Source: Amphritea atlantica
Lineage (GTDB): Bacteria; Pseudomonadota; Gammaproteobacteria; Pseudomonadales; Balneatricaceae
Reading direction: 5' to 3'
Assembly: GCF_900111095.1 (NCBI RefSeq)
Contig: NZ_FOGB01000005.1
Location: 160,561 to 224,560 of the forward strand
Length of the DNA: 64,000 nt
Part shown: positions 16,796 to 26,798 of the stretch, one piece after another
Layout of the letters: each line of letters starts with the position of its first letter
Position numbering within the stretch: the stretch's first letter is position 1
Translations under genes and position numbers: made by a program
The notes under the pieces: generated by a model
What the model saw: only the letters and a program-made list of their open reading frames with translations
Told to the model about the DNA's origin: nothing
The model's database searches: none

Positions 16796-17278
16796 TTAAT
16801 CTTCGCGGCGAAAATCGCCATCGATAATATCGCCATTGCGGTCTGTATTCTGAGAACGGGGAGAGTCTGGCCGATGGTTGATGATATCTTCCGGAGCAAC
16901 ACCATTTTGCCGATGAGACATCGCCACCACTGTAAAACGACTCATAACCTGTCGGGCAAGCGCCTTACGGGTATAGGGGATCAAACAGAGAAAACCAATC
17001 ACATCGGTCACGAACCCTGGGGTAAGCAACAATGCGCCCCCCACCGCCAGTACAATCCCTTCAACCATCTCATTGCCGGGTATCTGTCCCGCGTTCATCC
17101 GTTGCTGAGCCCGGGCCAGTGTAGATAACCCCTGATAGCGCAACATATTCACCCCGATAAAGGCGGATAAAAGCACCAGACCGACGGTGTACCAGGCACC
17201 AATCGCCTGACCAACATTGATCAGCACGGTAATCTCAATCACCGGGATAATAATAAACAACAGTAGAAGAAAGCGCAT
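16796..17278 (-). CDS. fxsA: FxsA-family inner-membrane protein
   Basis: Encodes 160 aa from the ATG at 17278, which gives the typical start MRFLLLLFIIIPVIEI and has GGGAG five bases upstream; the frame is open to an earlier start at 17296. Three to four membrane helices are followed by GGALLLTPGFVTDVIGFLCLIPYTR, the hallmark of FxsA, and a hydrophilic C-terminal tail. In E. coli overproduction of FxsA relieves F-plasmid exclusion of phage T7; its normal role is unknown. Its position next to groESL is conserved in several gammaproteobacteria. Confidence 0.9.
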   Translation of the reverse strand: MRFLLLLFIIIPVIEITVLINVGQAIGAWYTVGLVLLSAFIGVNMLRYQGLSTLARAQQRMNAGQIPGNEMVEGIVLAVGGALLLTPGFVTDVIGFLCLIPYTRKALARQVMSRFTVVAMSHRQNGVAPEDIINHRPDSPRSQNTDRNGDIIDGDFRRED

Positions 17279-17296
17279 AAAGCTCCCATCCTGCAT

Positions 17297-17700
17297 CAGA
17301 CGACTACGTCCGCACAGTTCAAAAAAATTTCACTCTCTGCTTTTTTGCCCTACAGGGAGCCTGGTTAAAAAAATGCCGAACATTCAACATAGTTAGGGAC
17401 GAATTTGTTTTTTTCAACCCCCTGTAACCCCACACGCATTCGCAGCATTACGACTAAAATACTATATAACCACATCAAAAAACTTGCACAAATTATTACT
17501 TAAAAATCATACACTTACGCAAAATAGGACACAATATTGACAATATAAGCCATTGTTTATTATGAATTTTTAACAATACCCCTTTCAGGCAGTAGACATT
17601 TGTGCAGAAGCGTTATAAGTTCTAACGCTAAGCATTTTGCAACGCACAAAAAAGCATAATAAGAAAAAAATAAAATATAGAAGATAAGGTAGTAAAACTG
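17297..17700. other. AT-rich gap upstream of the SDR gene
   Basis: About 400 bp with no gene. It carries the promoter-like sequence at 17537-17563 and an AT-rich leader of about 130 bp before the SDR start. The left end should hold the fxsA promoter. No riboswitch or stable conserved leader fold was recognised. Confidence 0.5.
17537..17563 (+). promoter_or_regulatory. candidate sigma-70 promoter of the SDR gene
   Basis: A consensus TTGACA at 17537-17542 is followed after 15 bases by TATTAT (17558-17563), or after 18 bases by TATGAA (17561-17566). This would leave a leader of roughly 130 nt. Sequence evidence only. Confidence 0.5.
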
Positions 17701-18462
17701 ATGGAACTTAAAGATAAAGTAATCGTTATTACCGGTGGTGGTCGTGGTCTGGGTCGCGCTATGGCACTGGAACTGGCTGAAAAAGGCGCAAAACTGGCGC
17801 TGGCTGACCTGGACCAGGAAGGCCTGGATGAAACCGTTGGCCTGTGCATGGAGTTCGGCGTTGAAGCCCGTGGCTACATCGCTAACGTATCTGATGAAGA
17901 TTCTGTAGTTAAACTGTTTAACGATGTTGCAACCGATTTTGGTGCGCTGCACGGCCTGGTAAACAACGCCGGTATCACCCGTGACGGCCTGTTCATTAAA
18001 GTTAAAGATGGTGAAGTTGTCAGCAAAATGAGCCTGGACAACTGGAACCTGGTCATCGACGTTAACCTGACCGGTACATTCCTGTGTGGCCGTGAAGCAG
18101 CGATCAAGATGATCGAACTGGGCAATCAGGGCTGCATCATCAACATCTCCTCTATCTCTCGTCATGGCAACATGGGGCAGACCAACTACACCGCAACTAA
18201 AGCAGGCGTAGAAGCGATGGCGGTGACCTGGGCAAAAGAGCTGGCTCGCTACGGTATCCGCGCAGCGTCTATTGCGCCAGGCTACATCGGCACTGAGATG
18301 GTGATGAGCATGAAACCTGAAGCACTGGAAAAAATCGCTTCTGGCATCCCTGCCAAGCGCCTGGGTAAACCTCAGGAGATCGCTAACACTGTCGCTTTCA
18401 TCATGGAAAACGACTATGTCAATGGTCGCTGCATCGAAGTCGACGGCGCACTGCGGATCTGA
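17701..18462 (+). CDS. short-chain dehydrogenase/reductase (FabG-like)
   Basis: Encodes 253 aa. Rossmann motif TGGGRGLGR at 12-20, NNAG with the following ITRDGLF, and the catalytic Ser-Tyr-Lys in [24 protein letters not shown]-type APGYIGTEM and the end [14 protein letters not shown] are typical of the FabG/3-oxoacyl-ACP reductase branch, NADP(H) dependent. It stands alone, without acpP, fabD or fabF, so it may act on another 3-oxoacyl or hydroxyacyl substrate. Codons such as CTG, GGT, CGT and AAA dominate as in groEL, which suggests high expression. A terminator follows 20 bp downstream. Confidence 0.92.
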   Translation: MELKDKVIVITGGGRGLGRAMALELAEKGAKLALADLDQEGLDETVGLCMEFGVEARGYIANVSDEDSVVKLFNDVATDFGALHGLVNNAGITRDGLFIKVKDGEVVSKMSLDNWNLVIDVNLTGTFLCGREAAIKMIELGNQGCIINISSISRHGNMGQTNYTATKAGVEAMAVTWAKELARYGIRAASIAPGYIGTEMVMSMKPEALEKIASGIPAKRLGKPQEIANTVAFIMENDYVNGRCIEVDGALRI

Positions 18463-18482
18463 TCAATCTCTTCGTTGAAAAT

Positions 18483-18515
18483 AAAGCCGGCAGATACGCC
18501 GGCTTTTCTGTTTTT
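18483..18515 (+). terminator. intrinsic terminator of the SDR gene
   Basis: The stem AAAGCCGGC / GCCGGCTTT with a 6-base loop is followed by TCTGTTTTT. Confidence 0.9.
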
Positions 18516-18628
18516 CAGGCCCACAACTCATTTCAACCAGTACCAGGCTAACTGACAGCATTGCGACATTTTAAGAACCCTGTAAGCTGAGGCACAAGCC
18601 AACACCGGCAAACCATCATGGACGTAAA

Positions 18629-19495
18629 ATGACGATATACAAATCAGCTGAGGGTGAACAAGCCGTTCAGGAGTACTACCAAACGTTCATCGATCACTGG
18701 CCAGTGGCTTGCCAACAAATAAAACTGACCACCCGCTTCGGTGAAACCCATCTGCTGACCTGTGGTGATAAAGCACTACCACCACTCCTGCTGATGCATG
18801 GTGCCATGGCAAACGCCACCGCCTGGTTTTTCGATGTCGAAGAGTGGTCAAAACATTTCAGGATATATGCCATCGATATGATCGGTGAACCGGGGCTGAG
18901 TGCACAGATTCGCCTGCCTATGGACAGTGATGCTTATACCCTGTGGCTGGATGATGTGATGCAGGAGACCGGCCTTACTCACGCTGCAGTGGTGGGAGAA
19001 TCCCTGGGTGGCTGGCTGGCACTGGATTACGCCTCCCGCCGACCGGAGAAAATTACCCAAATAGCCCTGCTGGTACCAGGCGGTGTAGGCCCGCAACGTA
19101 AATTCCTCCTCAAGGCACTGCCGCTGATGTTGTTAGGAAAATGGGGCAAACGTAAAGTGCGGGAGATGATCTTCGGCGCTGAAGAGAACAACCCATCCCC
19201 TACTATCCTCAGATTCAGGGAGTTCTTCGCGCTGATCATCCAGCATGTTAAGCCAAGAATGGATAAACTGCCGATCATCAGCGATAAAGCCCTGCAAAAT
19301 ATCCGCGCCCCGATGCTGGCAATTATTGCCGGTAAAGATGTTCTGCTCGATTCCAAAGCCACCCAGAACAGACTCGAAAGCAATGTCGCAGATGTCAGGG
19401 TAATCTGCCAGCCGGATGCCCGGCATCTGATTCGGGAGAGGGGAGCCATCTTAGAATTCTTATTAAAAGCAGAGGCGAGACCGTCGCTTGAATAA
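18629..19495 (+). CDS. alpha/beta hydrolase
   Basis: Encodes 288 aa of the alpha/beta-hydrolase fold. LLLMHGAMANATAWFF gives the oxyanion HG region, VVGESLGGWLALDYA the nucleophile elbow (S125 in GESLGG), GKDVLLD a likely acid position, and DARHLIRERG the histidine near residue 271. The substrate is unknown. The last nine codons (..EARPSLE) lie in a repeat that recurs 29 bp downstream (19466-19488 and 19495-19517), so the C-terminus appears to have been supplied by the dispersed repeat family. Confidence 0.9.
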   Translation: MTIYKSAEGEQAVQEYYQTFIDHWPVACQQIKLTTRFGETHLLTCGDKALPPLLLMHGAMANATAWFFDVEEWSKHFRIYAIDMIGEPGLSAQIRLPMDSDAYTLWLDDVMQETGLTHAAVVGESLGGWLALDYASRRPEKITQIALLVPGGVGPQRKFLLKALPLMLLGKWGKRKVREMIFGAEENNPSPTILRFREFFALIIQHVKPRMDKLPIISDKALQNIRAPMLAIIAGKDVLLDSKATQNRLESNVADVRVICQPDARHLIRERGAILEFLLKAEARPSLE

Positions 19496-19572
19496 AAGCA
19501 GTGGCTAGACCGTCGCTGCGCGACTAGCTAGACGCGACTGCGTCGCTTGCTCGTGGCTAGGAGAGCCTTCTT
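19466..19572. repeat. dispersed repeat cluster after the hydrolase gene
   Basis: Two 23-bp near-identical units (19466-19488 and 19495-19517, differing at two positions) are followed by CTAGCTAGACGCGACTGCG and a 33-bp unit at 19540-19572 that recurs exactly at 20216-20248. Related words (GGCTAGACCGTCG, TTAGAACGTCGC) appear in other gaps of the window. Confidence 0.8.
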
Positions 19573-19649
19573 AATAAATTGAATACGTTAATTAAAGTTC
19601 TCATTTCATAAGTTATGAACTGGTTTTAGCTCGCTTTATACCTTTTTAG

Positions 19650-19991
19650 CTACTTATGACCAAAGATCAATCTTAAATATAGTAGTAAGCTTGGTCTCAT
19701 TACAATCCCCCCCAAAACAAGCAACAACACATCATATTGAAAACAAAGCCCATAACCCTCTGCCATAACACCCAATTTTGCGATAAGACTAAAATATTCT
19801 TTCTCAGAACTGAAAGGACAACTATCAGATAGTAATGACGTTAAACCTATTAGAAAAACAGCCAATCCGATGCCGGAGAAGGCCAGGCTACGTCCAAAGA
19901 TATGATTCCTCGTTTTAACATAGCCTGCTTGGAAATAGTTTGAATACCAAATAATTAGTAGCCCCGAAAAAGTTGTGATCAAGGCAAACAA
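19650..19991 (-). CDS. hypothetical membrane protein (start uncertain)
   Basis: The frame encodes at least 113 aa from a TTG at 19991, with three or four hydrophobic segments (LITTFSGLLIIWY, FSGIGLAVFLIGLTSLL, YDVLLLVLGGIV). It stays open upstream to a TGA at 20109-20111, adding about 39 more hydrophobic residues (ILFFLCLFSS..GGFLLLYSS), but contains no ATG, so the true start is a rare codon or the gene is damaged. An ATG-started frame at 20087 shifts out of phase and stops. No family recognised. Low GC, and flanked by exact 33-bp direct repeats. Confidence 0.4.
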   Translation of the reverse strand: MFALITTFSGLLIIWYSNYFQAGYVKTRNHIFGRSLAFSGIGLAVFLIGLTSLLSDSCPFSSEKEYFSLIAKLGVMAEGYGLCFQYDVLLLVLGGIVMRPSLLLYLRLIFGHK

Positions 19992-20326
19992 ACCTATTTT
20001 TGGAATAAAACCCGTTGAGGAATAAAGCAGCAGGAAGCCCCCAAATGAGCTAAACAGACATAGAAAGAATAAAATAAACCACTCATCGGAACTCCATATC
20101 CTTAGCGCTCAGCCATTTTTTATTTAAATCTGACAACAGTGACGAAAATTAACTCTATCAAACCTAAACAGCAATAGTAGAGTCTCTTTTATTCTCGTGT
20201 TTTCTAGAACGGAAAGCGTCGCTTGCTCGTGGCTAGGAGAGCCTTCTTTATGACTTTAGGGAGGCTCTTAAAAGAATAAGCGTTGTAAGAAGGTTACTGT
20301 TGTAAAAATAAGAACCTTCGAATCGA
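19992..20326. other. gap with remnant reading frame and repeat copy
   Basis: Contains the upstream extension of the 19650-19991 frame (to about 20108), an AT-rich segment, and the second 33-bp repeat copy at 20216-20248. No separate gene seen. Confidence 0.5.
20216..20248. repeat. second copy of the exact 33-bp direct repeat
   Basis: Identical over 33 bp to 19540-19572 and in the same orientation, 643 bp apart. The membrane-protein frame lies between the two copies. Confidence 0.9.
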
Positions 20327-20776
20327 TTATTTTGCATCATCCCATTCCATTGGCTGAAATGAGATACCGTCTTTTGTACCTACAGGGCCAGACTCAACAA
20401 AGCCAAACCGCTTATAGACCGGCACTGCATAGATAGATGAGCGCAAGGAAAAACGTTTGCTTTGACTAGATTCTTTAGCCTTCAGCCATAAGAGACGAGA
20501 GATCCCCCTTCCCTGAAACGCTTGTGCTACAAACAGATGGTAAAGATGACTACCTCCTTTGACAGAGATATAGCCCATCAGTACTCCTCCCTCTTCATAA
20601 ACCAGATTAAGATACTCGGGACTGGAAACCCTGACAGCAAATGCCGCCTCCGTAATCGACTCCCTAAACCACACCGGCAGTTCTTTGCCTGGTTCGTCGA
20701 GGTAAAAATGCGATAGCGAAGCAACCAAATCTGCGATCTGGTGCACATCACTTTCAACTGCTATCCGAATACTCAT
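20327..20776 (-). CDS. GNAT-family N-acetyltransferase
   Basis: Encodes 149 aa. The acetyl-CoA-binding motif A is seen in LYHLFVAQAFQGRGISRLLWLKAKE (Q-x-x-G-R-G at about 107-112), and the C-terminal SSIYAVPVYKRFGFVESGP is motif B, the usual Y..GF segment. Substrate unknown; similar enzymes acetylate small amines, amino acids or protein N-termini. Between repeat-rich gaps, divergent from nothing and transcribed leftward. Confidence 0.9.
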   Translation of the reverse strand: MSIRIAVESDVHQIADLVASLSHFYLDEPGKELPVWFRESITEAAFAVRVSSPEYLNLVYEEGGVLMGYISVKGGSHLYHLFVAQAFQGRGISRLLWLKAKESSQSKRFSLRSSIYAVPVYKRFGFVESGPVGTKDGISFQPMEWDDAK

Positions 20777-20849
20777 CTATTATGTAAATTCTGGGTTATT
20801 TTCATGAATGCCACAGCAATCGTTTACTCTTTTTCTAAACGAGCAAGTG

Positions 20850-21894
<1,045 letters not shown>

Positions 21895-22214
21895 TCACCC
21901 CAATCGCTTAATTCAATACTGTTATTATCATTACACAGTAGTAAAAATGAAGTTCGTCCGGTGCGCAACCACTTAAGGGCTTTTTATTCCTCTCCCTGCA
22001 ATACCCCTCCTCTCTTTTACCCATGTCCTGGGTTATGGACCGAATATTGCAGCAGACAACACGCTTTACCTTACATTGTCATGAACTGGCCAATGCAACC
22101 GTTAACGGCGGGAGAGAACAGGCAGACAAAAAACATTGCAGCAGGCCCTGACAGATAGTTGATCAGAGCATATCAACTGTGACCATCGGGTTCAGGATAT
22201 ACCAGGAGTATTTC
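21895..22214. other. gap between divergent deaminase and TPMT genes
   Basis: 320 bp without a gene. It should hold both promoters. An interrupted palindrome GTTGAT/ATCAAC with an 8-base spacer lies at 22158-22177 near the TPMT start; the spacer is too long for an FNR site. Nothing else recognised. Confidence 0.45.
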
Positions 22215-22925
22215 ATGACAGATCAGCAGGCCCCACAGGAATCTACCGGCACCGATAAGCGCCAGGATAATGTTTTATGGCTACAGTTGTGGAAAGATCA
22301 GCGGACCGACTTTCATCAACAGCAGGTGAGTCCGCTGCTGCCGCGCTTCTGGAATAACCAGACCGTCGCCAAAAACGCCAGGGTATTGGTGCCTCTGTGC
22401 GGCAAGAGTCAGGATATGCTCTGGCTGGCAGCCCGGGGACACCGGGTGATCGGTGTTGAATTAAGTCCACTGGCGGTAAAAGCATTTTTCAGCGAAAACA
22501 ATCTTAAGGTTAAAAAGTCCCGTGTCGGTAACTTTACCTGTTGGCAGTCTGGACTGATTACGATCTGGTGTGGCGATTTCTTCTCTTTACAAAAACATCA
22601 ACTGGGAAAAGTAGATATCGTTTTTGATCGCGCCGCTCTGACTGCCCTTTCCGGGGCTATCCGCCAGCAGTATATCGGCCAGTTGTGCCAGTTGATCGGT
22701 ATAAACTGCCAGATTTTTCTGCTGACGGTCGAGGATATCGACAATCACAGTCAGCAAAGCCCGGATATGATAGATAGTGAAATTACTGCGTTGTATGCCG
22801 GACAGTTTGATATATCGCTGATGCACACAGAAAGCGCCTGCGTCCCTGAAACGCACCCGCAAACAGCAGGTTTTCATACTGAAAGCAAAGTTTACCGACT
22901 CACCTACAAGCCTGTTCCGGCTTAG
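22215..22925 (+). CDS. tpm: thiopurine S-methyltransferase family protein
   Basis: Encodes 236 aa from the ATG at 22215 with CAGGAG six bases upstream; an earlier in-frame start at 22179 lacks such a site. The family pattern is visible: LWLQLWKDQRTDFHQQQVSPLL at the start, ARVLVPLCGKSQDMLWLAARGHRVIGVELS for SAM binding, and VDIVFDRAALTALSGAIRQQYI. Bacterial TPMTs methylate thiopurines and selenium or tellurium compounds. The N-terminal LW..W replaces the usual FW..RW, so this is a divergent member. Its stop overlaps that of ampG, tail to tail. Confidence 0.9.
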   Translation: MTDQQAPQESTGTDKRQDNVLWLQLWKDQRTDFHQQQVSPLLPRFWNNQTVAKNARVLVPLCGKSQDMLWLAARGHRVIGVELSPLAVKAFFSENNLKVKKSRVGNFTCWQSGLITIWCGDFFSLQKHQLGKVDIVFDRAALTALSGAIRQQYIGQLCQLIGINCQIFLLTVEDIDNHSQQSPDMIDSEITALYAGQFDISLMHTESACVPETHPQTAGFHTESKVYRLTYKPVPA

Positions 22926-24202
22926 TTATCGCTCTGAGGCTCTGCTACCACCTGATCACCGTTCCAGGGAGCCACTTTCAACAACAGCAACATCCCGGGA
23001 ATCGCCAACAGGGCACAGATATAGAAAAACAGGTGCCAGCCCACGGCATCCACGACATAGCCTGTAAACGCATTAACGAACGTCCGTGGCAACGCCGCCA
23101 ATGCAGTAAACAGAGCAAACTGAGTTGCAGCAAACGCAATACTGGTGGAACGGGCAATAAAGGCGGTAAACGCGGCAGTACCGAGCCCAACCCCCAGATA
23201 TTCCAGACTGATCACCACCGCCAGTATCAGTTTATCAGGCCCTGACTGAGCTAATAACGCGAACCCCAGAATGGTCACCACCTGCACTACGCCAAACAAC
23301 CACAGCGCCCGGTTGATCCCCAGTTTTATCATCCATAATCCACCGAGAATCCCACCCACAACAGAGGCCCAGAGTGCCGAAGCTTTCGCGATAACTCCGA
23401 TCTCTGTCAGACTGAAGCCCATATCGATATAGAAGGGCGTCGACAATGCGGTGGCCATGTTGTCACCCAGTTTATAGAGGAACATAAAGCTGAGAATCTG
23501 CAACGCCCCGGTCCAGCCCAGACGGGTGATAAATTCATGGAACGGTTCGATCACCGCTTCTTTGAGGGTTTGTGGGGTCCGGGGCGCCATCACCGGTTCC
23601 TTAACCACCAGCGTCATGATCACCCCCAATAACATAAACCCGGCAATGATAACGAACACGCTGCTCCAGGGCAGGATATCAGCCAGCACCAGCCCCAGCG
23701 CACCCGGCACGAGTCCGGAGATGCGGTACGCCTGCACATGCACCGAGTTGCCCCAGCCCAGCTCCTCTTCAGGGAGCAGTTCCCTACGATAAGCATCCAG
23801 CACAATATCCTGACTGGCGCTGAACAGGGCGACCGCCGTGGCCAGATAGGCGATAGTCATGATCGACATAGCCGGATCAAACAGTCCTAAACTGGCAATA
23901 GACCCCAGCAGAGCCAGCTGCATCATCAGCATCCAGCCACGTCTGCGTCCCAAAAAAGGCGGCACATAACGGTCCATCAGCGGTGCCCACATAAACTTCC
24001 ATGTATAGGGGAAAGTGACCAGCGCAAACAAACCGATCTCTTTCAGACCCACCCCCTCTTCACGAAGATAGGCAGGCAGCAGCTGAAACAATACATACAA
24101 CGGCATACCGGATGAGAATCCGGTAAAGATACAGATCAGTGTCCGCTGGTTTAATACCGCTTCTGACCAGTGTTTACGAGTCGGTGCTTTTACCGCGTCC
24201 AC
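22922..24202 (-). CDS. ampG: AmpG-type muropeptide permease (MFS)
   Basis: Encodes 426 aa with twelve hydrophobic segments. The start NQRTLICIFTGFSSGMPLYVLF, FPYTWKFMWAPLMDRYVPPFLGRRRGW and SASQDIVLDAYRRELL are the AmpG signatures. It imports GlcNAc-anhydroMurNAc peptides from the periplasm for cell-wall recycling, and in some bacteria controls AmpC induction. Convergent with tpm; the two stop codons share bases 22923-22924 and no terminator hairpin separates them. Confidence 0.93.
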   Translation of the reverse strand: MDAVKAPTRKHWSEAVLNQRTLICIFTGFSSGMPLYVLFQLLPAYLREEGVGLKEIGLFALVTFPYTWKFMWAPLMDRYVPPFLGRRRGWMLMMQLALLGSIASLGLFDPAMSIMTIAYLATAVALFSASQDIVLDAYRRELLPEEELGWGNSVHVQAYRISGLVPGALGLVLADILPWSSVFVIIAGFMLLGVIMTLVVKEPVMAPRTPQTLKEAVIEPFHEFITRLGWTGALQILSFMFLYKLGDNMATALSTPFYIDMGFSLTEIGVIAKASALWASVVGGILGGLWMIKLGINRALWLFGVVQVVTILGFALLAQSGPDKLILAVVISLEYLGVGLGTAAFTAFIARSTSIAFAATQFALFTALAALPRTFVNAFTGYVVDAVGWHLFFYICALLAIPGMLLLLKVAPWNGDQVVAEPQSDN

Positions 24203-24256
24203 TTAATATCCTTAGTGCTAATCCTGGGGTGAGATCAGAGTAACTTACATAAAGTA

Positions 24257-24277
24257 ACGGCAGCTGAATGCTGCCGT
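24257..24277 (-). terminator. hairpin after yajQ
   Basis: A perfect 8-bp stem ACGGCAGC / GCTGCCGT with a 5-base loop lies 13 bp beyond the yajQ stop. It is followed only by TACTTTATG, so it is a weak intrinsic terminator at best. Confidence 0.5.
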
Positions 24278-24289
24278 ATTAATGGAAAA

Positions 24290-24772
24290 TCAGTCTCTGA
24301 AATTAGTGTATTGCAGCGGCAGTTCCAGATCTTCACTGCGCAGCATCGCCATCACTTCCTGCAGATCGTCACGCTTTTTACCCGTCACCCGCACCTGATC
24401 ACCCTGTACCTGAGCCTGAACCTTAAGCTTTTTGTCTTTAATCATTTTGACAATCTTTTTGCTGAACGGCTGATCCAGCCCCTGTTTCAGGGTTACCAGC
24501 TGACGGGCGCGCATATTGGCGGTATGCGGCTCACCTACATCCAGGCTTTTAATATCCACTTTGCGCCCCACCAGTTTGGTACGCAGAATATCCATCATCT
24601 GTTGTAACTGAAAGTCGACCTCCGCCTGCAGAGTGATCACATCACCTGCAAGCTCAAATTTCGCATCAACTTTATTAAAGTCATAGCGGGTCCCCAGTTC
24701 CCGGTTAGCCTGGTCTACCGCATTACTCACTTCATGCATATCCAGTTCAGAAACGATATCAAAAGATGGCAT
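24290..24772 (-). CDS. yajQ: YajQ-family nucleotide-binding protein
   Basis: Encodes 160 aa, the family's exact size. MPSFDIVSELDMHEVSNAVDQANREL and RYDFN, then the two ferredoxin-like domains with IVKMIKDKKLKVQAQVQGDQVRVTGKKRDDLQ, are diagnostic. Members bind cyclic di-GMP in Xanthomonas and Pseudomonas and can act as co-activators of LysR-type regulators. Cytoplasmic. Divergent from panE. Confidence 0.95.
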   Translation of the reverse strand: MPSFDIVSELDMHEVSNAVDQANRELGTRYDFNKVDAKFELAGDVITLQAEVDFQLQQMMDILRTKLVGRKVDIKSLDVGEPHTANMRARQLVTLKQGLDQPFSKKIVKMIKDKKLKVQAQVQGDQVRVTGKKRDDLQEVMAMLRSEDLELPLQYTNFRD

Positions 24773-24891
24773 CGAAAATACTCCTTAAAGCAGGTCTGCC
24801 GCTTGCCTGCGGCCTAATATGTTTTATCCTGCCTATCATACCGTTATGATGGTGATACACATACCCCATTTCGGCATAGGACTCTGAACAT

Positions 24892-25794
24892 ATGCACTGG
24901 CATATTCTGGGCGCTGGCGCGATAGGCCTGCTCTGGGCAGCAAAATTACGCACGGCTGGCCATCAGGTCACACTGATTTTACGTACACAGGACAAGCTCT
25001 CTCAGTACAATGAAACGGGCCGGTTTTCGATCACCCATGATGACACAATCCAGTGGTTTGATACCCAGGCACAACTGGCTGACTGTGATGATCCTATCGA
25101 TTACCTGCTGATCACCACGAAGTCGTTTGCGGCAGCCGACGCATTCGCCTCAGTCAAACAGCGCATTTCGGCCGGCACAAAGGTTTTACTGTTGCACAAC
25201 GGGATGGGGCCGCAGCAACAGCTGAGAGATGAAAACCCTGAAGTGGAGATCTGGGCTGGCAGCACAACTGATGGCGCTTACTTTGATCAGCCCTTCAGTC
25301 TGATCAGGGCGGGCATTGGCGAAACCCATATCGGACGGCTGTCTGATGGTGACAATGACTGTCTGTTTCAGGAGCTGCAAGGGGTTGATCATCAGCTGCG
25401 CCATGCAACCGACATTGAAACGGTACTGTGGCGTAAGCTGGCGATTAACTGTGCGATCAATCCACTTACCGCGTTGTTTAACTGCCGCAATGGCGAGTTG
25501 CTGAAATATGATGACCGTCGGGCCGCAATGGCGCAGATCTGCAAAGAGGTCGATGAGGTCACCAGTGCGCTGGGGATCTCCCTGTTTGACCGCAAACTGA
25601 TGGAGGAAGCCTGGGACGTGGCAGAACTAACCGGAAACAACCACTCCTCGATGCAACAGGATATCAGCCACAACCGTCCCACAGAGATAGAAACCATCAC
25701 CGGTTATCTCTGCGAGGTTGCCGATCAGGCCGGTATCGCCACACCCGCTAACCGCTTAGTGCTCGAGGCCGTCCGGGGGCTGAGTGAGGAATAA
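24892..25794 (+). CDS. panE: 2-dehydropantoate 2-reductase
   Basis: Encodes 300 aa. The N-terminal Rossmann motif GAGAIG (7-12) starts at the first residues; WRKLAINCAINPLTALFNCRNGELL holds the catalytic lysine region of ketopantoate reductases, and NHSSMQQDISHNRPTEIETITGYL the conserved C-terminal substrate-binding motif. It makes pantoate from ketopantoate with NADPH for CoA synthesis. Followed by ppk2, 62 bp apart, perhaps co-transcribed. Confidence 0.93.
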   Translation: MHWHILGAGAIGLLWAAKLRTAGHQVTLILRTQDKLSQYNETGRFSITHDDTIQWFDTQAQLADCDDPIDYLLITTKSFAAADAFASVKQRISAGTKVLLLHNGMGPQQQLRDENPEVEIWAGSTTDGAYFDQPFSLIRAGIGETHIGRLSDGDNDCLFQELQGVDHQLRHATDIETVLWRKLAINCAINPLTALFNCRNGELLKYDDRRAAMAQICKEVDEVTSALGISLFDRKLMEEAWDVAELTGNNHSSMQQDISHNRPTEIETITGYLCEVADQAGIATPANRLVLEAVRGLSEE

Positions 25795-25856
25795 CAGCGC
25801 TTCTCTCTGTGCGGTGAGACACTTTAAACTATTTATCGGTTAACAAGGATCTTAAC

Positions 25857-26714
25857 ATGGCTAAGAAACATTCAGAGATGAGCCCATCAGAGCGCCGTCT
25901 GTCGCAAGGTTTGGGAGAAGACTACCCTTACGATACAAAGCTCTCCAAAAAGAAATATATAAAAGAGAAACAGAAGCTGCAGATCGAGTTGCTGAAAATG
26001 CAAAACTGGATCAAGGAGACCGGTCAGAAAGTAGTCATCATTTTCGAAGGACGGGACGCAGCAGGCAAAGGGGGTGCCATTCAGCGCTTTACCGAGCACC
26101 TTAATCCCCGGGGAGCCCGTATCGTTGCCCTGAACAAGCCCTCCAGCACCGAACAGGGACAGTGGTACTTTCAACGCTATCTGCAGCACCTCCCCAATGC
26201 CGGTGAGATCGTGCTGTTTGACCGTTCCTGGTACAACCGGGCGGGTGTGGAACGGGTGATGGAGTTCTGTTCAGAGGAGGAGTACAAGCTGTTTCTGAAA
26301 CACACACCGATGCTGGAACAGATGCTGGTCGAAAGTGGTGTACGTCTGTTCAAATTCTGGTTTTCTGTGAACCAGCGGGAGCAACAACGACGCTTCGATG
26401 AGCGCCGTGAAGACCCGCTGAAACACTGGAAACTGAGCCCCATGGACCTGGCATCAGTAGAACGGTGGAAGGAGTACACCAAAGCCAAAGAGGCGATGTA
26501 CCACTATACCCATACAGAGTTTGCCCCCTGGACAACCATCATGTCGGATGACAAGAAACGCGCCCGGTTAAATGTGATGAAAATCGTTCTGAACGCCCTG
26601 CCCTATGAAAACAAAGACGCAAAGGCTGACCTGACGCCGGACAGCAATATCGTTGCCGATGCCATGGATCGCACACCTCAGTTCAGCAAAAAACATATAC
26701 CTGAGATTGATTAG
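25857..26714 (+). CDS. ppk2: polyphosphate kinase 2
   Basis: Encodes 285 aa. Walker A EGRDAAGKGGAI (about 64-75), Walker B-like VLFDRSWYNRAGVERVM and the lid-module FWFSVNQREQQRRFDERREDPLKHWKLSPMD identify a one-domain PPK2. These enzymes use polyphosphate to phosphorylate nucleoside diphosphates or monophosphates, or run in reverse. The subclass cannot be fixed from the sequence by eye, though the length and motifs are those of class I. AAGGA precedes the start. Confidence 0.94.
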   Translation: MAKKHSEMSPSERRLSQGLGEDYPYDTKLSKKKYIKEKQKLQIELLKMQNWIKETGQKVVIIFEGRDAAGKGGAIQRFTEHLNPRGARIVALNKPSSTEQGQWYFQRYLQHLPNAGEIVLFDRSWYNRAGVERVMEFCSEEEYKLFLKHTPMLEQMLVESGVRLFKFWFSVNQREQQRRFDERREDPLKHWKLSPMDLASVERWKEYTKAKEAMYHYTHTEFAPWTTIMSDDKKRARLNVMKIVLNALPYENKDAKADLTPDSNIVADAMDRTPQFSKKHIPEID

Positions 26715-26798
26715 AGAAATAGATTAGCGGCCTTCATAAACACCTGACACATTTTCATTTGACCCGGGCGCAACCGCAACATAGAGTAGCGCCTCGTT

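Noticed and set aside
17560-18165. 201-aa frame antisense to the SDR gene
   Set aside because: Runs through a clear SDR coding region and its AT-rich leader; no start signal or family.
22158-22177. GTTGAT..ATCAAC as an FNR site
   Set aside because: The spacer is 8 bases; FNR/CRP-type sites need 4 (or 6) between these half-sites.
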